A stretch of DNA of 20,157 bases, from positions 1 through 20,157 of the forward strand of contig JAUQPV010000016.1 of NCBI GenBank assembly GCA_030550225.1, in the 5' to 3' direction. Of the stretch, positions 1 through 7,115 are shown one piece after another. Below the pieces are notes generated by a model that did no database searches, was not told the DNA's origin, and saw only the letters and a list, made by a program, of their open reading frames with translations. Source of the stretch: Acidobacteriota bacterium (lineage in GTDB: Bacteria; Acidobacteriota; HRBIN11). The stretch's first letter is position 1. Every line of letters begins with the position of its first letter. Position numbers and translations under genes: made by a program.

Positions 1-11
1 TACATATCTGA

Positions 12-85
12 CCGATTCGCCCACCAAAAATGGAACAGTCACCAGACGCCCTCTATATTGACAGGCGGAAGGCGTCGTCTACAAT
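12..85 (+). promoter_or_regulatory. Promoter of the ABC exporter operon with repeated upstream element
   Basis: A -35 box TTGACA lies at 58-63 and a -10 box TACAAT at 80-85, with a 16-bp spacer, about 130 bp before the first gene. Positions 12-42 are identical over 31 bp to 16577-16607, which precedes another strong promoter. The core of the repeat is ACCAAAAATGGAACAGTCAC and it ends 15 bp before the -35 box. The repeat could be an activator site or the right end of a MITE whose body lies outside the window. The hexamers are seen directly; promoter activity is inferred. Confidence 0.7.
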
Positions 86-216
86 ATCGGATCCAACCCG
101 CATGACTTCCTGCAATGCGTCGGTGGCCTTCAAACCGACGTGGCACATCCGTCGTCTGATGAGGAAGGCAGGTATTCTGTCTCTCGCCGAGACGACTTGC
201 GGCGGAGGAGGCACCC

Positions 217-1185
217 ATGATCGAGGCGATGGGCCTGACGAAGTACTACGGACCCCGGGCGGCGATTCAGAATGTGACCTTCTCGGTCGCTCCCGGGCAG
301 ATCGCTGGCTTCCTGGGCGTCAATGGGGCCGGCAAGACGACGACGATGCGCATCCTGGCGTGCTACCTCTATCCGACAGAGGGCACGGCCCGCGTGGCCG
401 GCTACGACATCCTGAGTCATCCCTTGGAAGTCCGCCGGGCCACGGGTTACATGCCGGAGCATCCCCTCTTGTATAACGAGATGACGGTCCGGTCCTTCCT
501 GCGGTTTGTGGCCGGCTTGCGGGGCGTGCCCCGCCGGCAGATCGCCGACCGTATCGATACGGTCATCGAGCAGTGCGGCCTGAAGGAGGTCTCTGACCGT
601 ATCATCGGCCGCCTTTCCCGGGGGTACCGTCAGCGGGTCGGGATCGCCCAGGCCCTGATTCACGACCCACCCGTCCTGATCTTGGACGAGCCGACCATCG
701 GCTTGGACCCCAAACAGATTCTGGAAATTCGGGAACTCATCCGGTCCTTGCGGGGCCGGCACACGGTCCTGTTTAGTAGCCACATCCTGTATGAGGTCAC
801 GCAGGTCTGCGACAGCGTCGTCGTCATCCACGAGGGTCGTATCGTCGCTCAGGGCTCGCTCGAGGAACTCCAGCGGGGCTTGATGGCCGAGCACCGTCTG
901 CGGGTCCGCTTCCTCCGGTCGGCCGACGGCCTGCCGACCCGCATCCAGGAAGTCCCGGGCGTCCTGGGCGCTGAAGCCCTGGACGGGCCGTCCCAGTTTC
1001 TGATCCGACTGGAACCCCGGGAGGAGGTCGTCGCCGAGACCATCCGGTGGCTCTCGAATCAGGCCTGGGGCCTCGTCGAGGCCCGCCGGGAGACCCTGAC
1101 GCTGGAAGACATCTTCATCCAACTCACGACGGGCCGGACGCCCGTGCCGGCCGAGGAACCCGAAGTCCAGGAGGCGCCCGTATGA
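217..1185 (+). CDS. ABC transporter ATP-binding protein (GldA-like)
   Basis: This 322-aa protein is the cytoplasmic ATPase that powers an ABC-2 exporter. Residues 34-41 form the Walker A loop (GVNGAGKT), 133-140 the signature LSRGYRQR, 153-158 Walker B (VLILDE), 162-165 the D-loop and H189 the switch histidine. The Q-loop position reads GYMPEH, with Glu81 where most ABC ATPases have Gln; this PEH form is familiar from GldA-type proteins. About 90 residues follow the nucleotide-binding fold, as in the Gld/CcmA-like group. The start at 217 is set by AGGAGG at 206-211. The stop TGA overlaps the permease start (ATGA at 1182-1185), so the two are translationally coupled. The substrate is unknown; a gliding role should not be assumed. 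Confidence 0.93.
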   Translation: MIEAMGLTKYYGPRAAIQNVTFSVAPGQIAGFLGVNGAGKTTTMRILACYLYPTEGTARVAGYDILSHPLEVRRATGYMPEHPLLYNEMTVRSFLRFVAGLRGVPRRQIADRIDTVIEQCGLKEVSDRIIGRLSRGYRQRVGIAQALIHDPPVLILDEPTIGLDPKQILEIRELIRSLRGRHTVLFSSHILYEVTQVCDSVVVIHEGRIVAQGSLEELQRGLMAEHRLRVRFLRSADGLPTRIQEVPGVLGAEALDGPSQFLIRLEPREEVVAETIRWLSNQAWGLVEARRETLTLEDIFIQLTTGRTPVPAEEPEVQEAPV

Positions 1186-1964
1186 ACCTGCGGTCGATCT
1201 ACTGGATCTTCCGGAAGGAAATGTCCATCTACCTGGCGACCCCTCTGGCGTACATCATCGCCGCCGTCTTTCTGGCCCTGGCGGGGTTCATGTTTTACAG
1301 CATCATGCTGTACTTCGCCCAGAACTACGCCCGCATGGCCATGATGGGCACGGAAAACCTCGACCTGACGCAGGAAATCCTCCGGCCCTTCCTCGGCAAC
1401 TTGGCCTTCCTGTTCCTGCTCATCGTCCCCCTGATGACCATGCGCCTGCTGGCCGAGGAACGCCGCCTGGGGACCATCGAGCTGTTGATGACCTCGCCGG
1501 TCCGGACGGTCGAGATCGTCTTGGGAAAGTTCCTCGCCGGCGTGGCGATGAACTTCCTGATCTACCTCCTGACGATCGTGTTCCCCCTGTTCCTGCGACT
1601 GTACGGCCGACCCGACTGGGGTCCGGTCATCAGCGGCTACCTGGGCGTCTTGCTCCTGCTGATGGCCTTTGTCGGCCTCTCGATGTTCGCTTCAGCTATC
1701 ACGTCGAGCCAGTTGGTCGCTGCCGCCGTGAGCTTCGGGATGCTGATCATGCTCTGGATCATCGGGTGGATCTCCTATGGCCAAATTGCTTCCGGGCCCC
1801 TTCAGCGAATCGTCCAGTACATCTCCATCGTCGACCACCTGGAAGACTTCTATAAGGGGGTCATCGACAGCCAACACGTCGTCTACTTTCTGTCCCTGAC
1901 GCTGTTCGGGCTTTCCCTGACCTATCTGGCGACCGAATCCCATCGATGGAGGGCGACGTCATGA
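1182..1964 (+). CDS. ABC-2 type transporter permease (GldF-like)
   Basis: This 260-aa inner-membrane protein is the permease partner of the preceding ATPase. Its N-terminus (WIFRKEMSIYLATPLAYII) is the typical cytoplasmic lead-in to the first membrane helix of ABC-2 permeases of the GldF/NosY kind. About six hydrophobic segments follow, and the cytoplasmic motif AEERRLGTIELLMTSPV sits after the second. The frame is open upstream to 1047, but ATG 1182 is the better start: it has AGGAGG at 1169-1174, overlaps the upstream stop, and gives the usual family length. It ends in another ATGA overlap with the next gene at 1961. The substrate is unknown. Confidence 0.92.
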   Translation: MNLRSIYWIFRKEMSIYLATPLAYIIAAVFLALAGFMFYSIMLYFAQNYARMAMMGTENLDLTQEILRPFLGNLAFLFLLIVPLMTMRLLAEERRLGTIELLMTSPVRTVEIVLGKFLAGVAMNFLIYLLTIVFPLFLRLYGRPDWGPVISGYLGVLLLLMAFVGLSMFASAITSSQLVAAAVSFGMLIMLWIIGWISYGQIASGPLQRIVQYISIVDHLEDFYKGVIDSQHVVYFLSLTLFGLSLTYLATESHRWRATS

Positions 1965-3523
1965 GGCGGTGGGTCCGGCATCTACCCCTTCCCCTGGCCG
2001 TCCTTGGGATGGTCCTCTTCGGGGTCGCTCAGTACCTGAAGTGGCCGACCTGGATCGGCCTGAGCGCATTTGTCCTGGCGGCCGTCATGCTGGTCGTCGG
2101 GCTTCTCATGGAGCTGGAAGCCTTCGCCCTGCTCCAACGGCGGGGCGCCCGCTTTGGGTTCTCCGTGGCCGTCGCCGCCCTCTTCGTCCTGGCCATCGTC
2201 GTCTCGGCCAACGTCATCGCCTACCGTCACGCCCGGCGATGGGACCTCACGGAGCTCCAGATGTTCAGCCTCAGCGACCAGACCCGGAAAGTCCTGAGCC
2301 AGCTCAAGGAGCCGGTCCGCATCATCGGCTTCTTCACGGCCGACAACCGGGTCAACGAGCGGCGGTTCGACGACCTGATGGAGGAGTACCGGGCCGTCTC
2401 GCCCCACATCACGGTCGAGAAATACGACCCGACGCTGTATCCCACGCTGGCCCAGCAGTTTCAGATCACGGCCGCCCAGATGATCGTCGTCGCCCTGAAG
2501 GACCGCTTCGAGAAGACGCAAGACGTCACCGAGGCGGGTATCACCAGCGCCCTGATCCGACTTTTGTATCCGGAGAAGCCCGTCGTCTGCTACCTGACGG
2601 GCCACGGGGAGCTTCCCCTGTCGGCCTTCCAGCAGGCTGGCGCCGTCAGCGGCTTCCGACGGGTCGCCGAGCGGGAAAATTACGAATTCAAGGAGATCCC
2701 CTTCTTCGACGAATCCCGCGAGAAGGAGTGCCGGGTCGTCCTGATCGTCGGTCCTAAGTACGAACCCCCGACAAAAGAGACAGATGCCCTGAGTCTCTTC
2801 TTACAGAAGGGCGGCCGCGTGTGGGTCAACATCGAGGCTGACGCCCACCCCCGGTGGGTCGAGTGGCTCCAGGGTTTAGGCGTGCGAGTCTACCAAGACG
2901 TCGTCATCGACCCCGTCCAGGCGATGGTCGGGAGCGACCCCTCGGTCGCCCAGATGAACACCCGGCCGGGGTCGCCCTTGTCGGTCCAGCGCTCGACGCC
3001 GGGCTTCATCGCCTACGGCCAGACCCTCCAGGCCCTCAGCGACGTCGCCGGAAGCCGGGAGGCCGACGTAGCCCTGACGACGACCCAGTACAGTTGGGCC
3101 GACCGGAATCGGAACCTGAACTTCGATGAGGGCACGGACGAGAAGGGCCCCCTGACGGTCGGTGCCTTGGTCCGCTTCACAAAGCCGTCTGAGAAAGCGA
3201 CGGAGGCCGCCGGCGGGAAGGAAGAAAAGAAAGAAGAAACAGGCTTGAAGGTCGAGGGCCGCCTGGTCGTCGTCGGGGACGCCGACTGGCTGACGGACAA
3301 CCTCATCGGCGTGGCCGGCAACGCCGTCATCGCCCTCAACACCCTGGCCTGGCTGGCCCAACGGGAGGTCCTGATCAGCGAGAAGAAGCCGGGCGCCCTG
3401 CGCATTCAACTGGACCGTCTGCTCCGGCAGAATGCCGTCTTCCGATCTTTGACGGTTATCCTCATGCCGGGCCTGATGATCGCCCTCGGCGTGGCTACGT
3501 GGGTCCGGCGACGCAAGCTGTGA
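1961..3523 (+). CDS. GldG-like ABC transporter auxiliary protein
   Basis: This 520-aa protein has three N-terminal membrane segments (about residues 9-25, 30-50 and 66-86), a large non-cytoplasmic domain, and a C-terminal helix near residues 497-515 followed by a basic tail. The stretch beginning LTELQMFSLSDQTRKVL, then PVRIIGFF and later YLTGHGEL, is characteristic of the ABC_transp_aux/GldG family, which is nearly always encoded beside GldA/GldF-type subunits. A charged Lys/Glu-rich stretch around residues 410-427 is probably a flexible linker. I prefer ATG 1961 over the in-frame ATG at 1946 because GGAGG (1948-1952) is correctly spaced from 1961 and because of the ATGA overlap with the permease. 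The role is probably periplasmic substrate handling for the exporter; the substrate is not known. Confidence 0.87.
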   Translation: MRRWVRHLPLPLAVLGMVLFGVAQYLKWPTWIGLSAFVLAAVMLVVGLLMELEAFALLQRRGARFGFSVAVAALFVLAIVVSANVIAYRHARRWDLTELQMFSLSDQTRKVLSQLKEPVRIIGFFTADNRVNERRFDDLMEEYRAVSPHITVEKYDPTLYPTLAQQFQITAAQMIVVALKDRFEKTQDVTEAGITSALIRLLYPEKPVVCYLTGHGELPLSAFQQAGAVSGFRRVAERENYEFKEIPFFDESREKECRVVLIVGPKYEPPTKETDALSLFLQKGGRVWVNIEADAHPRWVEWLQGLGVRVYQDVVIDPVQAMVGSDPSVAQMNTRPGSPLSVQRSTPGFIAYGQTLQALSDVAGSREADVALTTTQYSWADRNRNLNFDEGTDEKGPLTVGALVRFTKPSEKATEAAGGKEEKKEETGLKVEGRLVVVGDADWLTDNLIGVAGNAVIALNTLAWLAQREVLISEKKPGALRIQLDRLLRQNAVFRSLTVILMPGLMIALGVATWVRRRKL

Positions 3524-3533
3524 AGAGACGGCC

Positions 3534-3703
3534 ATTCGGCAGTTCGGCGGTGGGCTGGTGATAGGCGTCTCCCGACCCATCCCCGCTCATGCGGACGCCG
3601 GGTGTTTTTCCGAGCGGTTCAAGGCCGGAATCGCTACAAAGCGTCCCAACAAGGCGAGCCGGCGTCCCAAGGCTTTACCTTCCGAAATGCCGAGTTGCCG
3701 AAT
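3534..3703. repeat. Inverted repeat in the gap between the GldG-like and DUF4340 genes
   Basis: The 205-bp gap 3524-3728 begins and ends with related sequence in opposite orientation: ATTCGGCAGTTCGGC at 3534-3548 and GCCGAGTTGCCGAAT at 3689-3703, which pair at 13 of 15 positions. Each arm contains two copies of a GCCGAAY-like word, related to the short-word repeats elsewhere in the window. No gene is evident in the gap. It may be a small foldable insertion that split a formerly compact operon. Confidence 0.5.
3564..3609 (+). terminator. Possible intrinsic terminator or attenuator after the GldG-like gene
   Basis: GGCGTC (3564-3569) can pair with GACGCC (3594-3599), enclosing a smaller CCGC-TCAT-GCGG hairpin, and is followed by a T-run ending at 3609. 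The loop is large and the stem short, so this is weak. If real, it would lower transcription into the DUF4340 gene. Confidence 0.3.
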
Positions 3704-3728
3704 TCTCGAACCCCCGGAGGTGCCGACG

Positions 3729-5144
3729 ATGCGACCGAAAACGTTGATCGTCTTGGGGAGCCTGGCGGTCATCGCCGTCGGTCTTGTCGTCTTCGACGCC
3801 TACTGGGCCAAGCGTAAGGAGCGCCAAGAAGAGGTCGCCAAGAAAGTCCTGGCGACCCTGCCGTGGGAGAAAATCACCCGCCTGGAGATCGAGACGGAAA
3901 AAGAGAAGGGCGGCCGGATCGTCCTGGAGCGGACTTCGGCCGGCTCTCCTTCGACCTGGCAGATCCGCCAGCCGGTTCAGGAGGAGGCCGACGGGAGCGC
4001 CGTCGACCGCCTCTGGAATGGCCTAAAAGACTTAACATACGACAAGAAGTTTGCGATGGCCTCCGGCACGAAGCTCTCGGACTTTGGCCTCGACCCGCCC
4101 CGGTCGCTCATCCGTCTCCAAGACGCCGAGGGCCATACGCTGGCTACGCTCCGGGTCGGTCAGAAGACTCCCGTCGGGGGGGACCTCTACGCCATGCTCG
4201 AGGGGAGCCGGGACGTCCTCATCGTACCGAGCTGGCGGGAATCGACTCTCGTCCCGGCCCTAAAGGACCTCCGGAACCGCCGCCTGACGACCCTGAAGGC
4301 GACAGACCTGGCCCGCATCGTCATCGAACGAAAGGGCCTCGAGCCCCCGACCCTGGCTTTCCGGAAAGACAAGGGCCTGTGGGTGCTCGAACGACCCCGC
4401 CCGATGTTGGCCAACGCCTCGACCCTGGCCGCCCTGACGAGTACCATCGAGTTCCTGGAAGCCGAAGACTTCATCGCCGAACAGGCGACGGACTTGGCGC
4501 CGTACGGCCTCGATAGCCCTGAGGTCCGCCTGACCGTCGAGACCGCCCAGGGTGCCCAGCAGGTCTTCCTCTTCGGCAAAAAACGGGACGATGCGACCTT
4601 CTTTGCCCAGGTCGCCCAACGGCCCCGCATCGTCGCCGTCCGGCGGTCCATCGTCGAGGACCTCCAACGGGGTCTCGATTACTGGCGGTCCCAGCAGGCC
4701 GCCGACTTTGAGTCCTACAACCTCCAGTCGGCCCGCATCCGGGAGGGTAACCAAACGTGGGAGCTGTTGAAGGAGACCCAGACCGGCGAGACCTGGAAGG
4801 AGCAGTGGTTCCTGAAGACCGGCGCTCAAAAGAAGGAACTCCCTCTGAACACCGTCGAGGACCTCTTCCGGAACCTGGACTACGCCGAGGCGGCCAGCAT
4901 CCGGGACGACGTCCCCGCATCCGAGCTGGCCTCCATGGGTTTGAACAACCCGGCCCTGGTCGTCTGGGTCACCGACAAGGACAAGCCGACCCAGACGATC
5001 GAAATCGGTCGGGCCGGCGACAAGACGTACACCCGGAATCCGGCCTTCCCCTCGACGGTCTTCGAGCTCAAGAAGGAGTCGGCCGACAAACTCTGGCAGG
5101 CCTGGGAAGAGCTCAAGAAGAAGCTGACGGAGCAAGGGAAATAG
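3729..5144 (+). CDS. DUF4340 domain-containing membrane-anchored protein
   Basis: This 471-aa protein has one N-terminal membrane anchor (about residues 5-23) and a long outward-facing region. It contains two diverged repeats of the DUF4340 fold: the pattern of an ATP-independent 'FGLDPP...L...TLRVGQKTP' block near residues 116-155 recurs as 'YGLDSPEVRLTVE...FLFGKK' near 258-285, and again in weaker form as 'MGLNNPALVVWV...IEIGRAGDKTY' near the C-terminus. DUF4340 proteins commonly follow GldA/F/G-type exporter genes and are thought to belong to the same envelope complex; the function is unknown. The frame is open from 3558, but ATG 3729 has GGAGG at 3716-3720 and gives a clean signal anchor. 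The gap upstream means it may be expressed separately from the exporter. Confidence 0.87.
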   Translation: MRPKTLIVLGSLAVIAVGLVVFDAYWAKRKERQEEVAKKVLATLPWEKITRLEIETEKEKGGRIVLERTSAGSPSTWQIRQPVQEEADGSAVDRLWNGLKDLTYDKKFAMASGTKLSDFGLDPPRSLIRLQDAEGHTLATLRVGQKTPVGGDLYAMLEGSRDVLIVPSWRESTLVPALKDLRNRRLTTLKATDLARIVIERKGLEPPTLAFRKDKGLWVLERPRPMLANASTLAALTSTIEFLEAEDFIAEQATDLAPYGLDSPEVRLTVETAQGAQQVFLFGKKRDDATFFAQVAQRPRIVAVRRSIVEDLQRGLDYWRSQQAADFESYNLQSARIREGNQTWELLKETQTGETWKEQWFLKTGAQKKELPLNTVEDLFRNLDYAEAASIRDDVPASELASMGLNNPALVVWVTDKDKPTQTIEIGRAGDKTYTRNPAFPSTVFELKKESADKLWQAWEELKKKLTEQGK

Positions 5145-5257
5145 GCAGATGGGCAGTAGGCAGATAGGCCGGTCAGGATAATCTTTACATCATCACTTCA
5201 TCGCTCCGTCACTCGTCACTTCCGCTATTCGCCGTTCGCCATTCGCTGTTCGCTTTT
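5144..5257. repeat. Short tandem repeats, 8-bp then 7-bp units
   Basis: Beginning at the DUF4340 stop codon, 5144-5170 carries degenerate GGCAGATR units of 7-8 bp. A TCACTYCR-like series follows around 5190-5221. Then 5223-5257 holds five exact 7-bp steps of consensus CGCYRTT, for example CGCTATT, CGCCGTT and CGCCATT. The rest of the convergent gap to 5334 shows no gene and no clear terminator. Confidence 0.8.
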
Positions 5258-5334
5258 CTCGAAGGGTCGGAAAGGCCGAGTTCATCCGGATTCGTACAAG
5301 CCGAACGGCTCTGGTAAGTGAGTAGGGGTAGGAA

Positions 5335-5829
5335 CTACGTAAAATCTGTCGGGAACTGGTGGCCGGAGAGGTGCTGACACTGACAAAAGGCTAAGAGTTT
5401 TTGGACGAACGGGTCATTCTGAAGGCGTTCTCGCGTGAACCGGGACACGGCCCACCGGGCGGCTTCTACTTTACTACCTCTTAGAACATCTTTGTACCCT
5501 TGAACGTCGGTGGGGTCCAGAAGCTGACAAACCCATGTTTCTAATCCCGGGATGAGGATGATATAAAGGGGCTTGGAGACCGAGCCCATTGTCTGAGCTT
5601 TCTTCCGCAAAACCTCAGGCGTTCTACCCCTGTCCTCATCCATAAGAAGGAGAAATTTGTCGAATCGGGTGTCCTCGAGGATGGTTTCGAGGTTACGGAT
5701 GATAGCACCCCGCCCTTTGCTACTGCCATAGCCGCTGGGGACAGACAGATTGTATGAGAATTTCTTCAGGATACCCGACACAACCTCCTGATCCGATGAG
5801 CCCTCGACCCGAATCTGATAAGGCATCAT
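5335..5829 (-). CDS. Small TOPRIM-like protein, probable defence effector
   Basis: This 164-aa protein has the layout of a TOPRIM-like fold. A first strand ends in VEGSSD (Glu9, Asp13), a second ends in LLLMDEDRG (Asp64 and Asp66, the DxD metal motif), and a later strand ends in IPGLETWV (Glu97). These acidic groups match metal-binding residues in TOPRIM nucleases of OLD, AriB/DUF4435 and DUF4276-type proteins; which family it belongs to I cannot say. It is short for most of these. Its start ATG (5829-5827) overlaps the ATPase stop in ATGATGA-like fashion, so the two are coupled. ATG 5826 is an alternative start. Base composition is visibly lower in GC than the neighbours, which suggests transfer. 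I infer that it is a nuclease; it is not shown. Confidence 0.72.
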   Translation of the reverse strand: MMPYQIRVEGSSDQEVVSGILKKFSYNLSVPSGYGSSKGRGAIIRNLETILEDTRFDKFLLLMDEDRGRTPEVLRKKAQTMGSVSKPLYIILIPGLETWVCQLLDPTDVQGYKDVLRGSKVEAARWAVSRFTRERLQNDPFVQKLLAFCQCQHLSGHQFPTDFT

Positions 5830-7022
5830 GTCTCAGGGACCTCCGTCAGCATATCCATGAGCCAGGCTTCCAGCAGACGGATGCGGTCCTCCCGTAAGGC
5901 CCGACTCAGGAAGTCCGGCAGGGGCGTGATCTGCCCTCGATGGATGAGGCGCACATGTTCCGGCGGCCACTCGCCGGCCAGGAGGGGAGAGTGCGTCGTC
6001 ACGATGAGCGAACGGCCGCTGGGATGATAAAAGTGATGAACGGCCGACCGCATGGCCTCTGCCAGGAGGTCCAGCATCCGCAGGTCTATGTGGACTTCCG
6101 GCTCTTCGATAGCGACCAGCGACGGCCAGCGTTCCGCGAGGGCCGTCAGGACGATAAGCCACTGCCGGAGGCCGTCCGGGCCGAAGGCCAAGTCGTAACT
6201 CTGCTGGGGTTCAGCATCTTTACGCCACCAGCGGCACTGAACCAAGGCCCGCTCTTGTTCGGGCTTGGGTAGGACATCCCACGTGATGTCACTAAGACCC
6301 AGATGGTCGAGGAGCGTGCGAGTCCACGCAGAGACCCAGTCCCACCGATGGCGCAAGGTCGGATCATTCTTCCAATAGAACAGGACGGGCGTGAAGTTGT
6401 CGCCCTGGCGGGATAGCCGAGTATGTCGGGCCGTATCGAGCTGGTCCCAGGCCCGCCCGGCCTCGAGGGCATAAGGTCGTAGGACAAACCAACGCCCTAC
6501 CCACCGCACAAACCGAAGGGGGACGTCCAGCCGGTGCTCCTGGAACGTCCATTCCCCCCGGGAACTGAGGGTCAAGGGATAGGCCAGTGGACCGACCTCC
6601 AGGTTCAGGCCGGCCGGGGGTACCCGCCACCGGCCATTTTCCAGGACGGCCCACTCCTGGACATCGTCCCATAGACGTTCTTCGGCGACGTGAGGGCGGC
6701 CCGCGGCGTCCGCTTCCAGAGCCAGGCGGTAGTGGAGGGCTCGGTCTTCTTCGACGGTATGGACCTCAAAGGCCATGGGTCGACTCGTGTCCATCCAGGG
6801 GAAACAGCCGACGAAGCCCTCCCGGGAGCGAGCCAGGAACAGGCGGCGGAGCCAATCCGGCTGAGTGTTCTGGGCGATGCCGTTCAGCAGGTCCAGGACC
6901 TCTATGAGAGAGGTCTTCCCGGAAGCGTTCGTCCCGATGAGGACCGTCGCTTCCGGGTGGAGTGAGACTTCAGTCCTCTGGAAGGCCTTGTAATTTTCAA
7001 TGACCAGCCGTTCTAAACGCAC
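5826..7022 (-). CDS. AAA/ABC-type ATPase of the OLD/RecF-like group
   Basis: This 398-aa cytoplasmic ATPase begins MRLERLVIENYKAF, the classic lead-in to SMC/RecF/OLD-type heads. Walker A is at residues 30-37 (GTNASGKT). The region near 287-292 (FGPDGLRQW) sits where the ABC signature would be, Walker B is at about 302-308 (LVAIEEPE, double Glu), and THSPLL at 343-348 is the switch region. The long middle carries no coiled coil that I can see. The start is GTG at 7022, chosen because AGGAGGT lies 6 nt upstream. It follows the restriction-methylase gene by 74 bp on the same strand and is coupled to the TOPRIM-like gene. ATPase plus TOPRIM pairs occur in Gabija, PARIS and OLD systems, where the ATPase senses or gates the nuclease; that role here is inferred. 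Confidence 0.87.
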   Translation of the reverse strand: MRLERLVIENYKAFQRTEVSLHPEATVLIGTNASGKTSLIEVLDLLNGIAQNTQPDWLRRLFLARSREGFVGCFPWMDTSRPMAFEVHTVEEDRALHYRLALEADAAGRPHVAEERLWDDVQEWAVLENGRWRVPPAGLNLEVGPLAYPLTLSSRGEWTFQEHRLDVPLRFVRWVGRWFVLRPYALEAGRAWDQLDTARHTRLSRQGDNFTPVLFYWKNDPTLRHRWDWVSAWTRTLLDHLGLSDITWDVLPKPEQERALVQCRWWRKDAEPQQSYDLAFGPDGLRQWLIVLTALAERWPSLVAIEEPEVHIDLRMLDLLAEAMRSAVHHFYHPSGRSLIVTTHSPLLAGEWPPEHVRLIHRGQITPLPDFLSRALREDRIRLLEAWLMDMLTEVPET

Positions 7023-7048
7023 GAGGTGACCTCCTATGATGGACCTCA

Positions 7049-7062
7049 GGGATTTGAATCCC
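7049..7062. repeat. Short dyad upstream of the ATPase gene
   Basis: GGGATT and AATCCC face each other with two bases between, flanked by CCTCAGG-like words on both sides. The dyad sits in the 74-bp gap between the methylase stop and the ATPase start, about 27 bp before the GTG, where an operator or a small mRNA hairpin could act. The 14-bp length is modest. Confidence 0.35.
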
Positions 7063-7087
7063 CAGGCTCAGGACGAACCCACGGGCC

Positions 7088-7115
7088 AGCCGTTCGCTAT
7101 TCGCCATTTACCATT
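7088..7115. repeat. Heptamer repeat spanning the methylase stop codon
   Basis: Four 7-bp steps (AGCCGTT, CGCTATT, CGCCATT, TACCATT) share the CGCYATT consensus of the array at 5223-5257. The last codons and the TAG stop of the methylase gene (7097-7099) lie inside the array. Confidence 0.75.

Noticed and set aside
187..199. 13-bp word CCGAGACGACTTG shared with 16915-16927, both upstream of operon starts
   Set aside because: A shared 13-mer is expected by chance in a window of this size and composition, and the two sit at different distances from the genes.
30..476. 148-aa frame beginning inside the repeated promoter element
   Set aside because: It starts upstream of the promoter -35 box and overlaps the ABC ATPase in another frame, with no recognisable content.
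5188..5257. Possible CRISPR array
   Set aside because: Units of 7-8 bp run end to end with no spacers, which is a tandem repeat and not CRISPR.
7049..7072. Sequence resembling a tRNA T-arm (GGATTTGAATCC)
   Set aside because: No acceptor, D or anticodon arms fit around it within the 74-bp gap.
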